From assembly GCF_003627755.1 (NCBI RefSeq), contig NZ_CP032694.1:1293501-1357500 (forward strand): a stretch of DNA of 64,000 bases, in the 5' to 3' direction. This stretch comes from Rhizobium jaguaris. Lineage in GTDB: Bacteria > Pseudomonadota > Alphaproteobacteria > Rhizobiales > Rhizobiaceae. This document shows, piece by piece, positions 1 through 8,836 of the stretch. Both the position numbers and the translations under genes were made by a program. The notes beneath the pieces are model-generated. The model saw only the letters and a list, made by a program, of their open reading frames with translations. It was not told the DNA's origin and did no database searches. Positions within the stretch are counted from its first letter, which is position 1. Every line of letters starts with the position of its first letter.

Positions 1-620
1 AAATTTTCCGCCCCCTGTTGTTCCAGCACCAGCAACGCCCGCTGGATCGAACCGACGGACGACTTCGAGATCAGGCCGAATTGGCTAGAAAGCTCGCTAG
101 CATTGTCGCCCATGTAGTTCAGCAGCGCCTGGAGATCCTTGAGGTCGAGCAGCGCCAGACCATTTTCATCGGCGATCTTGAAGGCGATGTTGAGTACGCC
201 TTCCTGCGCCTCTGATGCGTCCATCAGCCGTGCCAGCAGCAGCGGTCCCATCTCGGCAATGGTGGTGCGCACGCGATGGCCTTTTTCGCCATAGAGATCC
301 CAGAAGATCACGGGGAATAGCTCGAACTCGTAAGGGGAGAGGCCGATTTCCTCCGCGCGCTTCAAAAGGAAATCCTTGGGCTCGCCCTTGGCGGCAACGC
401 CGGAGAGGTCGCCCTTGATGTCGGCACAGAAGACCGGAACGCCGGCTTTGGAAAAACCCTCCGCCAGCACCTGCAGCGTCACCGTCTTGCCGGTGCCTGT
501 CGCCCCGGTGACAAGACCGTGGCGATTGCCGAATTTCAGGGTCAGATATTCGTCCTTGTTGACGCTGTCGTCCGGATTGCGGCTGGCGCCGACGAAAATC
601 TGTCCGTCTTGCTGCGGCAT
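1..620 (-). CDS. DUF853 family P-loop ATPase (YjgR/HerA-like), 5' part only
   Basis: The gene runs off the left edge, so only about the first 206 residues are visible. They match the start of DUF853 ATPases (E. coli YjgR type), predicted HerA/FtsK-like nucleotide-driven DNA-acting enzymes whose substrate is not established. Seen directly: a Walker A motif GATGTGKT at residues 39-46, then the hallmark segment FCADIKGDLSG, and a long helical stretch up to the window edge. ATG at 620 is chosen because the conserved FVGASRN segment begins only seven residues later. No stop codon interrupts the visible part. The family name is well supported; the biological role is not. Confidence 0.85.
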   Translation of the reverse strand, partial: MPQQDGQIFVGASRNPDDSVNKDEYLTLKFGNRHGLVTGATGTGKTVTLQVLAEGFSKAGVPVFCADIKGDLSGVAAKGEPKDFLLKRAEEIGLSPYEFELFPVIFWDLYGEKGHRVRTTIAEMGPLLLARLMDASEAQEGVLNIAFKIADENGLALLDLKDLQALLNYMGDNASELSSQFGLISKSSVGSIQRALLVLEQQGAEN

Positions 621-848
621 GAGGTGTCGTCTCCCTTTGGGCGGCGGCACAGCAGCCTTCAGAAGGCTGCCACGGCCCGTTCATTGATTTGTCCTGACGC
701 TGTTATAAGAAGAGACTTGAATGGGGACAACCGTTCGCTTCATGGTGATGCTTCCGGTAGAGTGGGCTGCAACCCGGTCCGGCTCGAGTCGGTGGGCGCA
801 TTCAATTACGTTGACGTTCACGTTATAAGTAACAGGCAGGAGGCCAGA

Positions 849-1244
849 ATGAACGAGATTATTGATCAGATCGCAACGAAAGCCGGCATTTCCCCCGATA
901 TCGCGGAGAAAGCCGTTGGCATGATGCTTGGTTTCCTTCAACGCGAGGCCCCCGATGGTCCGGTCACCAAGATGATCGAATCCATCCCCGGCGCTTCCGA
1001 TCTGGTGGCGCAATACAACGGTGAAGAAACGTCCGGCGGCGGCCTGCTCGGCGGCCTCCTCAATGCCGTTGGCGCCGGTGGCGGCCTCATGGGGCTCGGC
1101 CAATCCCTAATGAGCAGTGGCCTCAGCATGGGCGAAATTTCCTCGCTCGCCAAGGAAACCATTGCGACCGCCCGCGAGCATGCCGGCGATGAAGTGGTCG
1201 ATCAGGTCGTCAATTCCGTGCCGGGATTGAGCCAGTTCCTGTAA
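849..1244 (+). CDS. Small DUF2267/DUF2780-like conserved protein
   Basis: A 131-residue protein with no signal peptide. The amino-terminal 55 residues are helical and include SPDIAEKAVGMMLGFLQ, resembling small DUF2267/DUF2780-type bacterial proteins of unknown function. A Gly-rich linker at about residues 63-84 separates this from a second helical part. The segments SIPGASDL and SVPGLSQFL look like an internal duplication. ATG at 849 is preceded by the ribosome-binding sequence AGGAGG at 838-843; the reading frame is open further upstream to 519 but without comparable signals. It is divergent from the DUF853 gene. Function unknown; the family assignment is tentative. Confidence 0.7.
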   Translation: MNEIIDQIATKAGISPDIAEKAVGMMLGFLQREAPDGPVTKMIESIPGASDLVAQYNGEETSGGGLLGGLLNAVGAGGGLMGLGQSLMSSGLSMGEISSLAKETIATAREHAGDEVVDQVVNSVPGLSQFL

Positions 1245-1255
1245 TCCATTTCATC

Positions 1256-1467
1256 CCCTCTCCCCGCTTGCGGGGGGAGGGCTAGGGTGAGGGGGCCAGG
1301 CACGTAGGCTCGGCAACGGTGGATGAGCCTGGCGGTCTTCGAGACGATGGAACGGCGTCTTCCACGCTTGCAGCTGGACCGGAGAAAGCCCCTTATCCGA
1401 GTCGTCGACATTTCGCGTCGCTCAATGTCTCCGCCCCACCTTCTCCCCGTACTGCGGGGCGAAGGTG
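1256..1467. repeat. Two GC-rich palindromic intergenic repeats (rhizobial type)
   Basis: The gap between the two flanking genes holds two hairpin-forming elements. The first, at about 1256-1294, begins CCCCTCTCCCCGC and folds back onto a G-rich arm, continuing into GGGTGAGGGG. The second, 1437-1467, is an almost perfect hairpin with arms CACCTTC-CCCCG and CGGGG-GAAGGTG around a five-base loop. Elements with this CCCCTC/CCTTCTCCCC signature are common intergenic palindromes in rhizobial genomes. They may act as a transcript end, since the second lies just before the next start codon, but neither has a T-run, so this is not a standard terminator. Confidence 0.6.
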
Positions 1468-1491
1468 TTTCGTTTCTCACAGGCCAGCCCT

Positions 1492-2850
1492 ATGTCCGCA
1501 AACGCCATTCCTTCTCTTTTACCGAACGGGCCCGGGCACCAGTTCGTGATCTACGCCGATTCCTGTTCGGGTGTCCCGGGCGCGCTGCACGAGAAAACCT
1601 TTGCCGCGGTCAACGCTGTGTTGCGCCGGCTTGATCCGCCGCCGGAATTCATCCTGTTTCCAGGCGACGAAATCATCGGCCTGACCGCCGATCCGGAGGC
1701 TTTGAGGGCGCAGTGGCGGCATTGGTTCGCACATGAAATGGGGTGGCTCGATCGTGAACAGACGCTGCTTTGGCATACGACCGGCAACCACACCGCCTAT
1801 GACGAGATGAGCGAGCAGGTCTTTCGCGAGGTCCTCCAGCTTCCGGAAAACGGGCCGCCGGGCCAGGAAGGGCTGTCTTACTGGGTGCGCCGCGGTGATC
1901 TCCTTCTGGTCTTCGTCCATACACTATGGACCGGTCTCGGGGGCGAGGGCCATGTCGAGACCGAGTGGCTGGAGGCGACACTGAAAAAACATGGCGATGC
2001 GCGTCATAAGATCGTCCTCGGCCACCATCCGGTTTTCCCCATCAATGGATTTTCCGGACCGTATCAGCGGGAGATTGGCCCGGATTGCGCAAAGCGATTT
2101 TGGGATATTCTGGTCGAGGCAGACGTTTTGGCCTATGTCTGCAGCCATATTCTCGCCTTCGATGTCCAGGTTCACCGTGGCGTCCTGCAGCTTTGCACTG
2201 CTGGCGCGGGCACGGCGCATAGAATGCCGGAAGGCGTGGAGTATCTTCATTGCATCCAGGCGGCGCTCGACGCTGACGGTTTTCGCTATCAGGTTCTGGA
2301 TACGGACGGTGCTGTCCGTGAACGATTGCAATGGCCTTTCAAGTCGGCCGATCCCGAGAGTTGGCAAACCCTGTCGCCCGGGATGCATCTGGCCGGTTTT
2401 ATCGGTCCGGTGAACAGTGATCGTATCATCGAATTGCGGATGCAGGGCCTCATGCCGGAGACGGCACACCCGGCCGCCCAAACACTCTTCTCCGCGTTCA
2501 ATCCCGATGCCATCGCACCGCTCTGGCTCGGTCTGCGCGGTCCGCGGCAAACCCTGACCTTGATCCTCGGTCGCGAACCCGGCCGCAGCCCGCATTACTG
2601 GTTCGGGCCTGATTTTGTCCCCGGCCAGTCCTTCGATGTCGATATCGCCCTGCACGCCGGCATGGGACCAGGCGGGATACTTTACCGCATGCACGGCGAT
2701 AGTCGATGGACGTCGTTCGACGGCGCCTCCGCGACCGGCTTCAATGGCCTGGTCTGGCCGGCGCGATGGAGCGTCGGCCATGGTCAGCGCGGCACGGAAG
2801 ACCGCGCGTTCATGGGCGAGGGGTTGGAGGTCGCGATTGCCGCAGGATAG
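1492..2850 (+). CDS. Calcineurin-like metallophosphoesterase
   Basis: A 452-residue protein with the binuclear-metal phosphoesterase signature spread over its first half: YADSC near residue 20, FPGDEIIG near 57, TTGNHTAY near 97, LGHHPVFPI near 175 and CSHILAFD near 211. These follow the D / GD / GNH / H / H order of the calcineurin-like fold, although the first motif lacks the usual His after Asp (DSC instead of DxH) and the last is SHI rather than GHxH. No signal peptide. The carboxy-terminal 180 residues form a separate region that I do not recognise. ATG 1492 is preferred; an in-frame ATG at 1465 overlaps the upstream palindrome. Substrate unknown. Confidence 0.75.
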   Translation: MSANAIPSLLPNGPGHQFVIYADSCSGVPGALHEKTFAAVNAVLRRLDPPPEFILFPGDEIIGLTADPEALRAQWRHWFAHEMGWLDREQTLLWHTTGNHTAYDEMSEQVFREVLQLPENGPPGQEGLSYWVRRGDLLLVFVHTLWTGLGGEGHVETEWLEATLKKHGDARHKIVLGHHPVFPINGFSGPYQREIGPDCAKRFWDILVEADVLAYVCSHILAFDVQVHRGVLQLCTAGAGTAHRMPEGVEYLHCIQAALDADGFRYQVLDTDGAVRERLQWPFKSADPESWQTLSPGMHLAGFIGPVNSDRIIELRMQGLMPETAHPAAQTLFSAFNPDAIAPLWLGLRGPRQTLTLILGREPGRSPHYWFGPDFVPGQSFDVDIALHAGMGPGGILYRMHGDSRWTSFDGASATGFNGLVWPARWSVGHGQRGTEDRAFMGEGLEVAIAAG

Positions 2851-2877
2851 GCGCCGCGTCGCCTTCCCCTTTACGCC

Positions 2878-4376
2878 TCAATCGTCTCCAATCTTATGCC
2901 AGACGCGGCCGTCGCGCCCGATAAGCTCGTCCGCACAGGCCGGTCCCATGCTGCCCGGCGCATAGGGATCGGGTTTGGCGCCGTCGGCAAAGAGATCGAG
3001 AAAAGGCTGCACGGCCGCCCAGCCGGCCTCGATGCTGTCGGCGCGCTGGAACAGGGTCTGGTCGCCAAGGAAGAGTTCGTAGAGCAGCGATTCATAGCCC
3101 GTCTGATGACCGATGTCGAAATGATCGGCATAGCGGAAGTCAAGCTCGATCGGCGCGGTCTTCAGTACCAAGCCCGGCGATTTGATGGAGATTCCCATCT
3201 GCAGCCCTTCGTTCGGCTGCACCTGAATGATCAGCTTGTTCGGCGGCAGGTCCGGTCGCGAGGGTGCGCGGGGAAATTGCGCGAAAGGCACCTGCCTGAA
3301 GGTGATGACGACTTCAGTATCACGCGCCCTCAATGCCTTGCCCGTTCGCAGATAGAAGGGCACGCCTGCCCAGCGCCAGGTGTCGACGAAAAGTTTCAGC
3401 GCCACGTAGGTTTCGGTATTGCTGTCTGGCGCGACATCCGGCGTCTCTGTGTAGGCCGGTAGGTCTTTGCCGTCGAGCGGGCCCGCGGTATAGGCGCCGC
3501 GCACCGCGTTTTTCGCAGCCTCGTCTCGCGAATAGTGGCGCAGCGCCTTTAGCACCTTACCCTTTTCGTTGCGGACGGATTCTGCGTCGAAGCTGTTCGG
3601 CGGTTCCATGGCCACCATCGCAAGAAGCTGGAACAGATGGTTCGGCACCATATCGCGCAAAGCACCCGTCGCGTCGTAGAACTTGCCGCGCGTACCGACG
3701 TCCACAAATTCCGCCGCTGTGATCTGCACATGGTCGACATAGTTGTTGTTCCAAAGGGCTTCGATCATCATGTTGGCAAAGCGCGTCGTCATGATGTTCT
3801 GCACCGTTTCCTTGCCGAGGAAATGGTCGATGCGATAGACTTGGCTCTCCTCCGCGCTGTGCAGAAGCGTCGCGTTCAACATCTGCGCGGAAGCGAGGTC
3901 ATGACCGAACGGCTTCTCGATGGCGATGCGCCGGAAGACGCCGGCGGTTTCGTCAAGAAGCCCATGCTCGGCAAGGCGGCTGGTAATGTCGCCGAAAAAG
4001 CGCGGCTGCACGGCAAAATAGAAAGCGGCATTGGCGCTCGGCGCTTGCTGCAGCCGCCTGCTGATTTCCTGATAGATCGCGCCCTGGGTGAAGTCGCCGG
4101 AGATATACGAGATGCGCGTCTTCAACCTCTGCCAAGCGTCGCTCTGCTGCGCTTGCTCCATTCCGTTCGCGGCGAGGAAGGTGTCAAGACGCTCGACCAG
4201 GAACTCGTCGCCGCCGGGTTCGATGCTGACACCGAGCACATGCAGATCGTCGCCCAACATGCCGGCCTTGGTCATGTTGATCAGCGTCGGCATCAGCAGC
4301 CGGCGCGTCAGGTCGCCGGTTGCACCGAAGATGACGAGCGTCAGCGGCGGAGCGGGGGAACGGTGAAGCCGGTCAT
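2878..4376 (-). pseudogene. zwf: Glucose-6-phosphate 1-dehydrogenase, frameshifted near the start as sequenced
   Basis: Zwf oxidises glucose 6-phosphate to 6-phosphogluconolactone with NAD(P). The open frame from 4293 downward has the family core: EKPFGHD, then the substrate-binding and catalytic motif RIDHFLGKETVQN. This frame lacks the amino-terminal dinucleotide motif and has no ATG/GTG/TTG before an upstream stop. A well-placed ATG at 4376, with GGAGGTG just upstream, opens a different frame that stops after 11 codons. Adding one C to the run at 4354-4358 joins the two and yields MTGFTVPP..., then FGATGDLTRR, giving about 499 residues, normal for the family. I therefore read it as one gene with a missing base, probably a sequencing error. 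No pgl or edd lies nearby, so this may be a second zwf copy. Confidence 0.85.
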
Positions 4377-4574
4377 GAATGCACCTCCGTCTGGAATAGG
4401 GAGATCAGGTTTCTGGACGACATGCATCTTCTCCTTCAGCCGGTTGCGTTCGTGCTTGGGCGAGGATGTTCTAACCCAAGATCGAGAAAACCGGAATCGC
4501 TTTTCTAAAGAGGCTGCGCTCCGAGGCTCGGTCCCATTGGCGGGCGTCACCGCGGCGTAATTGCCAATGGAAGC

Positions 4575-5345
4575 CTACTTCTTCACAGCGATCATGAACA
4601 GCCGCGGAAACCGCAACAAGACTTTGCCGTCCACCAGTGGCGGATAGGCCTTTTCGATGCGTGCGAGATAGTCGGCCGTGAAGGCGTCACGGTGTTCCGC
4701 GCCAGCATGATCGAGATAGGGACGCAGGCCCGTGCCCTTGACCCATTCGACGATGGCCGCGGCATTTTCCAGCGGGTGATTGTAGTTGGTGTGCCAGAGT
4801 TCGACGCGCGCGGATTTTCCGATCAGCCGGTTGTAATAGACCGATGGCGAGGGCAGGGGATTGCGGCGTACGCTCTTCTTCGCGAAAGCCTCACTCCAGG
4901 GGCCGTTTTTCGCGGTTTCCTCCATCATCAAGTGGCTGAGCTCGGTCAGATTGTCCGGCATCTGGATGGCGAGCACGCCGCCTGGCTTGAGGCCGTCCAT
5001 CAGCCGCTCGAAAATGTCGAGATGATCAGGCAACCATTGGAAGACGGCGTTGGCGAAAAGCAGGTCAACAGGTTCTTCCGGTTGCCAGGTGGCAAGATCG
5101 GCCTTGACGAATTCTGTGCCGGGCATGCGCTTGCTGGCGGCCTCCAGCATGTTCTCATCGCTATCGAGGCCGAAGACGCCGGACGCCCCGTAGCGCTCCA
5201 CAATCAGTTCGGTCGAATTGCCGGGCCCGCAGCCGAGATCGACGGCACGGTCGATGCGCTCCAGCGGCACTTGCGCCAGAAGATCGCGCGCCGGGCGCGT
5301 GCGTTCATCTTCGAATTTCACATATTGGCCGGCAGACCACGCCAT
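4575..5345 (-). CDS. tam: Trans-aconitate 2-methyltransferase
   Basis: Tam is a cytoplasmic SAM-dependent methyltransferase that esterifies trans-aconitate, a spontaneous by-product of cis-aconitate that inhibits aconitase. The 256-residue protein has the expected length and opening ([19 protein letters not shown]) followed by the SAM-binding motif [10 protein letters not shown] at residues 35-44, GLDSDENML and [10 protein letters not shown], all typical of Tam. ATG 5345 is chosen because this is the family's usual start and AGAGGA lies upstream; the open frame continues further but without family similarity. It sits 16 bases after the stop of a short coding-like remnant (5362-5466). Confidence 0.92.
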   Translation of the reverse strand: MAWSAGQYVKFEDERTRPARDLLAQVPLERIDRAVDLGCGPGNSTELIVERYGASGVFGLDSDENMLEAASKRMPGTEFVKADLATWQPEEPVDLLFANAVFQWLPDHLDIFERLMDGLKPGGVLAIQMPDNLTELSHLMMEETAKNGPWSEAFAKKSVRRNPLPSPSVYYNRLIGKSARVELWHTNYNHPLENAAAIVEWVKGTGLRPYLDHAGAEHRDAFTADYLARIEKAYPPLVDGKVLLRFPRLFMIAVKK

Positions 5346-5361
5346 GATCCTATCCTCTTCA

Positions 5362-5466
5362 TCAGATTGCATATTCCATCCGGTGGAGCCGGACCTTGTC
5401 GATTTTGAGCATTTCGAGGGCGAGACCGCCAGAGGTGAAGTTCTCGCTCCCGTGCGGCAAATGGCC
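5362..5466 (-). pseudogene. Possible 3' remnant of a gene formerly upstream of tam
   Basis: On the minus strand a coding-like stretch of 34 codons ends in TGA at 5364-5362, just 16 bases before tam. It reads approximately [14 protein letters not shown], then [16 protein letters not shown]. Codons end mostly in G or C, as in the neighbouring genes, while the frame upstream of it degenerates into low-complexity Ser/Arg. I infer that this could be the tail of a gene once transcribed with tam and cut off when the copper operon arrived. I do not recognise its family, and it may be chance. Confidence 0.3.
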
Positions 5467-5533
5467 CGGCCGAAGGCGGACGAGCGAGCGCGCCCGCGAT
5501 GCGGATCGTCGATCCACGACGCGGGCGAAAACG

Positions 5534-5653
5534 TCAGCGGTAGAACAGATACTTGATAAGTGCCGCGATCGCCAGGACGACGAGGATGATTCCGAGGAGG
5601 CCCGCAAGGCCCATGCCCCACATCATGCCGCCGCCCATCATATCGTTCATCAT
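5534..5653 (-). CDS. 39-residue Met-rich single-span membrane peptide at the end of the cus operon
   Basis: A very short gene that ordinary length cut-offs miss. It encodes 39 residues: a Met/Gly-rich head ([15 protein letters not shown]) and one strongly hydrophobic helix (about residues 16-33), ending KYLFYR. The ATG at 5653 follows a strong AAGGAGG with five-base spacing, 12 bases after the cusA stop codon, so it is clearly the last gene of the copper/silver operon. Seven Met residues before the helix suggest binding of Cu(I) or Ag(I) at the periplasmic face, or a small subunit that helps assemble the RND pump; both are inference. Similar tiny Met-rich peptides occur beside cus-type genes in other Proteobacteria, as I recall. 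Confidence 0.75.
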   Translation of the reverse strand: MMNDMMGGGMMWGMGLAGLLGIILVVLAIAALIKYLFYR

Positions 5654-5665
5654 CGCATCCTCCTT

Positions 5666-8600
5666 TCATTCGGCGGCTTCAAGGCTGCGCTCGTCTATCT
5701 CGACAGACCGGCTTTCCGAGGACGACGTCGGCAGTGCCCATCCCTTCACAAGCCCGTAGACCGCCGGGATGACGATCAGCGTCAGCAATGTCGACGATAC
5801 CATGCCGCCGATCATCGGCACCGCGATGCGCTGCATGATCTCCGATCCCGTACCTGTCCTCCAGAGGATCGGCACGAGACCGGCCATGATGGCGACGACC
5901 GTCATCATCTTCGGCCGGACGCGCTCAACTGCGCCGACCATGATGGCCCGGTTGAGATCCAGCTTCGAGAAGGAACGGCCTTCCTTTTTGCATGCCTCGC
6001 ACTGCTCCTTCATTGCGTGGTCGAGGTAGATCAGCATGATCACCCCGGTTTCCGCCGCGACACCGGCGAGGGCGATGAAGCCGACGGCCACCGCCACGGA
6101 GGCGTTGAAGCCCATCCACCACATCAGCCAGATACCGCCGACGAGGGCAAAGGGAAGCGACAGCATGACGATCATCGTCTCGGTCAGCGCCTTGAAGTTC
6201 AGGTAGAGCAGCAGGAAGATCAGCGCCAGCGTCAGGGGGACGACGATGGCGAGCCGTGCCTCGGCGCGTTGGAGATATTCGAACTGGCCACTCCAGACGA
6301 CTGAGTAGCCGGGCGGCAGCTTCACGCTTTTCGCAACCGCCTGCTGGGCCTCGGCGACATAGCCGCCGAGATCGCGGTTGGCTATGTCGACATAAACATA
6401 GACGGCGAGCTGGCCGTTCTCAGTACGGATCGTCGTCGCGCCACGGGTCAGCTTGACGTCGGCCACCTCGCCGAGCGGAACAGTTCCGCCGCCGGGTAAC
6501 GATATCTGTACGTCTCGGGCGATCGCCTGCGGATCGCTGCGGAAGGCTCTTGGATAGCGAACCGCCACGCCGTAGCGCTCGCGGCCCTCGACGGTCGACG
6601 TCACGACTTCGGAACCGAGCGCCATGCCGATGACGTCCTGCACATCGTTCATGGTCAGTCCGTAGCGTCCGAGCGCGGTCCGGTCTGGGACAATGTCGAG
6701 ATAGTAGCCGCCGATCACCCGTTCCGCGTAGGCGCTCGACGTTCCGGGTATGGTCTTCAGTACTGATTCGATCTGCCGGCTGATGTTCTCCATTTCGCCG
6801 AGATCGGTGCCGTAGACCTTGACGCCGACAGGCGTCCTGATCCCGGTGGACAACATGTCGATGCGGCCGCGGATTGGCATGGTCCAGGCGTTCGACACGC
6901 CGGGGAACTGCAGCGCCGCATCCATCTCCTGTTTCAGGCTGTCGACAGTGACGCCCGGCCGCCATTCGGACTTCGGCTTCAGGGTGATGATCGTCTCGAA
7001 CATTTCGGTCGGAGCCGGGTCGGTGGCCGTCAGCGCCCGTCCCGCCTTGCCGAACACGCTTTCGACCTCGGGGAAGGACTTGATGATACGGTCCTGCGTC
7101 TGCATCAGATCGGCCGCCTTGGTGACGGATATGCCGGGCAGTGTGGTCGGCATGTACATCAGCGTGCCCTCGTCGAGATTGGGCATGAATTCGCTGCCGA
7201 TATGCTGCGCCGGCCAGACGGTTGCCGCGAGAATGGCCAGCGCCGCCACAATGGTCAGCGACTTCACCTTCAGCACCCCGGAGATGATTGGCCGATAGAG
7301 CCATATGAGGATGCGGTTCACCGGGTTCTTCTGTTCGGGCACGATATGTCCGCGGACGAACAGGACCATCAGTGCGGGGACCAGCGTCACCGAGAGGAGC
7401 GCGGCGGCGGCCATCGAGAACGTCTTCGTGAAGGCGAGCGGGCCGAACAGCCGTCCCTCCTGCGATTCCAGCGTGAAGATCGGCAGGAACGACACGGTGA
7501 TGATCAGCAGGCTGAAGAACAGCGCCGGACCGACCTCGCTCGCCGCCTCTACGAGGATTTCCACCCGCGGCTTGTCCGGCGGAGCGCGTTCGAGATGCTT
7601 GTGGGCATTCTCGATCATAACGATCGCCGCGTCGATCATCGCGCCGATGGCGATGGCGATGCCGCCGAGGCTCATGATGTTCGCGCCGAGGCCGAGCAGC
7701 CGCATGGCGATGAACGCGATCAGGATGCCGACCGGCAACATGACGATAGCGACGAGAGCGCTGCGCACGTGCAGGAGGAAGGCGATCGTCACCAACGCAA
7801 CCACGATGGATTCTTCGACCAGCGTTCCCTTCAGGGTCTCTATCGCAGCTTCGATCAGGGTCGAGCGGTCATAAACGGGCACGATCTGCGTGCCAGCCGG
7901 CAGGCTGCCCTTGATCGATTCCATGCTCTGCTTGGCGTTGTCGATCACCGTGAGCGCGTTTGCTCCGAAGCGCTGCAGCACAATACCACCGGCTACTTCG
8001 CCTTCGCCATTGAGCTCGGTAATGCCGCGCCTTTCGTCCGGGACGAGTTCCACCTTGGCGACGTCGCCGAGGCGCAGCGGCACGCCGTTCTGGCTCTTCA
8101 GCACGATGTTCTCGATGTCGGGGATACCTTTCAGGTAGCCGCGGCCGCGCACCATGAATTCGAATTCGGAGAGCTCGAGGGTGCGGCCGCCGACGTCGGT
8201 GTTGCTGGCGCGCACCGCATTGGCGACATCAGAGAGCGAGACGCCCTGCGCCTTTAGCCGGGCGGGATCGACGACGATGGAGTACTGCTTGACGAAGCCG
8301 CCGACGCTCGCGACCTCGGCGACGCCCTCCGATTTGGAGACGCCGAAGCGCACCACCCAGTCCTGCAGCGAACGCAGTTCGGCAAGCGACAACTCCTTGG
8401 CGACGAGCGCGTATTCGTAGACCCAGCCGACGCCCGTCGCGTCGGGCCCTAGCGTCGGTGTGACGCCCTGCGGCAGGCGGCTCGACGCTGCATTCAGGTA
8501 TTCGAGGACACGGCTGCGCGCCCAGTAGGGATCGGTGCCGTCGTCAAAGATGACGTAGACGAAGGAGACGCCGAAGAAGGAGAAGCCACGCACGACCTTC

Positions 8601-8836
8601 GACTTTGGCACCGTCAGCATCGACGTCGTCAGTGGATAGGTGACCTGATCCTCGACCACCTGCGGGGCCTGGCCGGGATATTCCGTGTAGACAATCACCT
8701 GCACGTCGGAGAGGTCGGGAATGGCGTCGAGCGGAAGCGAGCGCAGCGCGTAGACGCCGCCCGCCACGGCGAGCGCCGCACCGAGGAAGATCAGCACGAG
8801 ATTGTGGGCGGACCAGGAGATGATGCGGGAGATCAT
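5666..8836 (-). CDS. cusA: CusA/CzcA-family heavy-metal RND efflux pump
   Basis: A 1056-residue inner-membrane proton-driven transporter of the heavy-metal RND class, which exports monovalent Cu/Ag (Cus) or divalent Zn/Co/Cd (Czc) from the periplasm or cytoplasm through a tripartite complex. It has the standard length and topology: an early helix, a large periplasmic loop, the fourth-helix proton-relay segment [16 protein letters not shown] and a second half repeating the plan. The opening [16 protein letters not shown] is typical of CusA. Its start overlaps the cusB stop (ATGA). The neighbouring metal-binding and Met-rich proteins favour Cu/Ag as substrate. No outer-membrane channel gene (cusC) is present in this operon, so it must be encoded elsewhere. 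Confidence 0.93.
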   Translation of the reverse strand: MISRIISWSAHNLVLIFLGAALAVAGGVYALRSLPLDAIPDLSDVQVIVYTEYPGQAPQVVEDQVTYPLTTSMLTVPKSKVVRGFSFFGVSFVYVIFDDGTDPYWARSRVLEYLNAASSRLPQGVTPTLGPDATGVGWVYEYALVAKELSLAELRSLQDWVVRFGVSKSEGVAEVASVGGFVKQYSIVVDPARLKAQGVSLSDVANAVRASNTDVGGRTLELSEFEFMVRGRGYLKGIPDIENIVLKSQNGVPLRLGDVAKVELVPDERRGITELNGEGEVAGGIVLQRFGANALTVIDNAKQSMESIKGSLPAGTQIVPVYDRSTLIEAAIETLKGTLVEESIVVALVTIAFLLHVRSALVAIVMLPVGILIAFIAMRLLGLGANIMSLGGIAIAIGAMIDAAIVMIENAHKHLERAPPDKPRVEILVEAASEVGPALFFSLLIITVSFLPIFTLESQEGRLFGPLAFTKTFSMAAAALLSVTLVPALMVLFVRGHIVPEQKNPVNRILIWLYRPIISGVLKVKSLTIVAALAILAATVWPAQHIGSEFMPNLDEGTLMYMPTTLPGISVTKAADLMQTQDRIIKSFPEVESVFGKAGRALTATDPAPTEMFETIITLKPKSEWRPGVTVDSLKQEMDAALQFPGVSNAWTMPIRGRIDMLSTGIRTPVGVKVYGTDLGEMENISRQIESVLKTIPGTSSAYAERVIGGYYLDIVPDRTALGRYGLTMNDVQDVIGMALGSEVVTSTVEGRERYGVAVRYPRAFRSDPQAIARDVQISLPGGGTVPLGEVADVKLTRGATTIRTENGQLAVYVYVDIANRDLGGYVAEAQQAVAKSVKLPPGYSVVWSGQFEYLQRAEARLAIVVPLTLALIFLLLYLNFKALTETMIVMLSLPFALVGGIWLMWWMGFNASVAVAVGFIALAGVAAETGVIMLIYLDHAMKEQCEACKKEGRSFSKLDLNRAIMVGAVERVRPKMMTVVAIMAGLVPILWRTGTGSEIMQRIAVPMIGGMVSSTLLTLIVIPAVYGLVKGWALPTSSSESRSVEIDERSLEAAE

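Noticed and set aside
811..829. TTGACG ... TATAAG as a promoter for the DUF2267-like gene
   Set aside because: The two elements are only seven bases apart, too close for a sigma-70 promoter.
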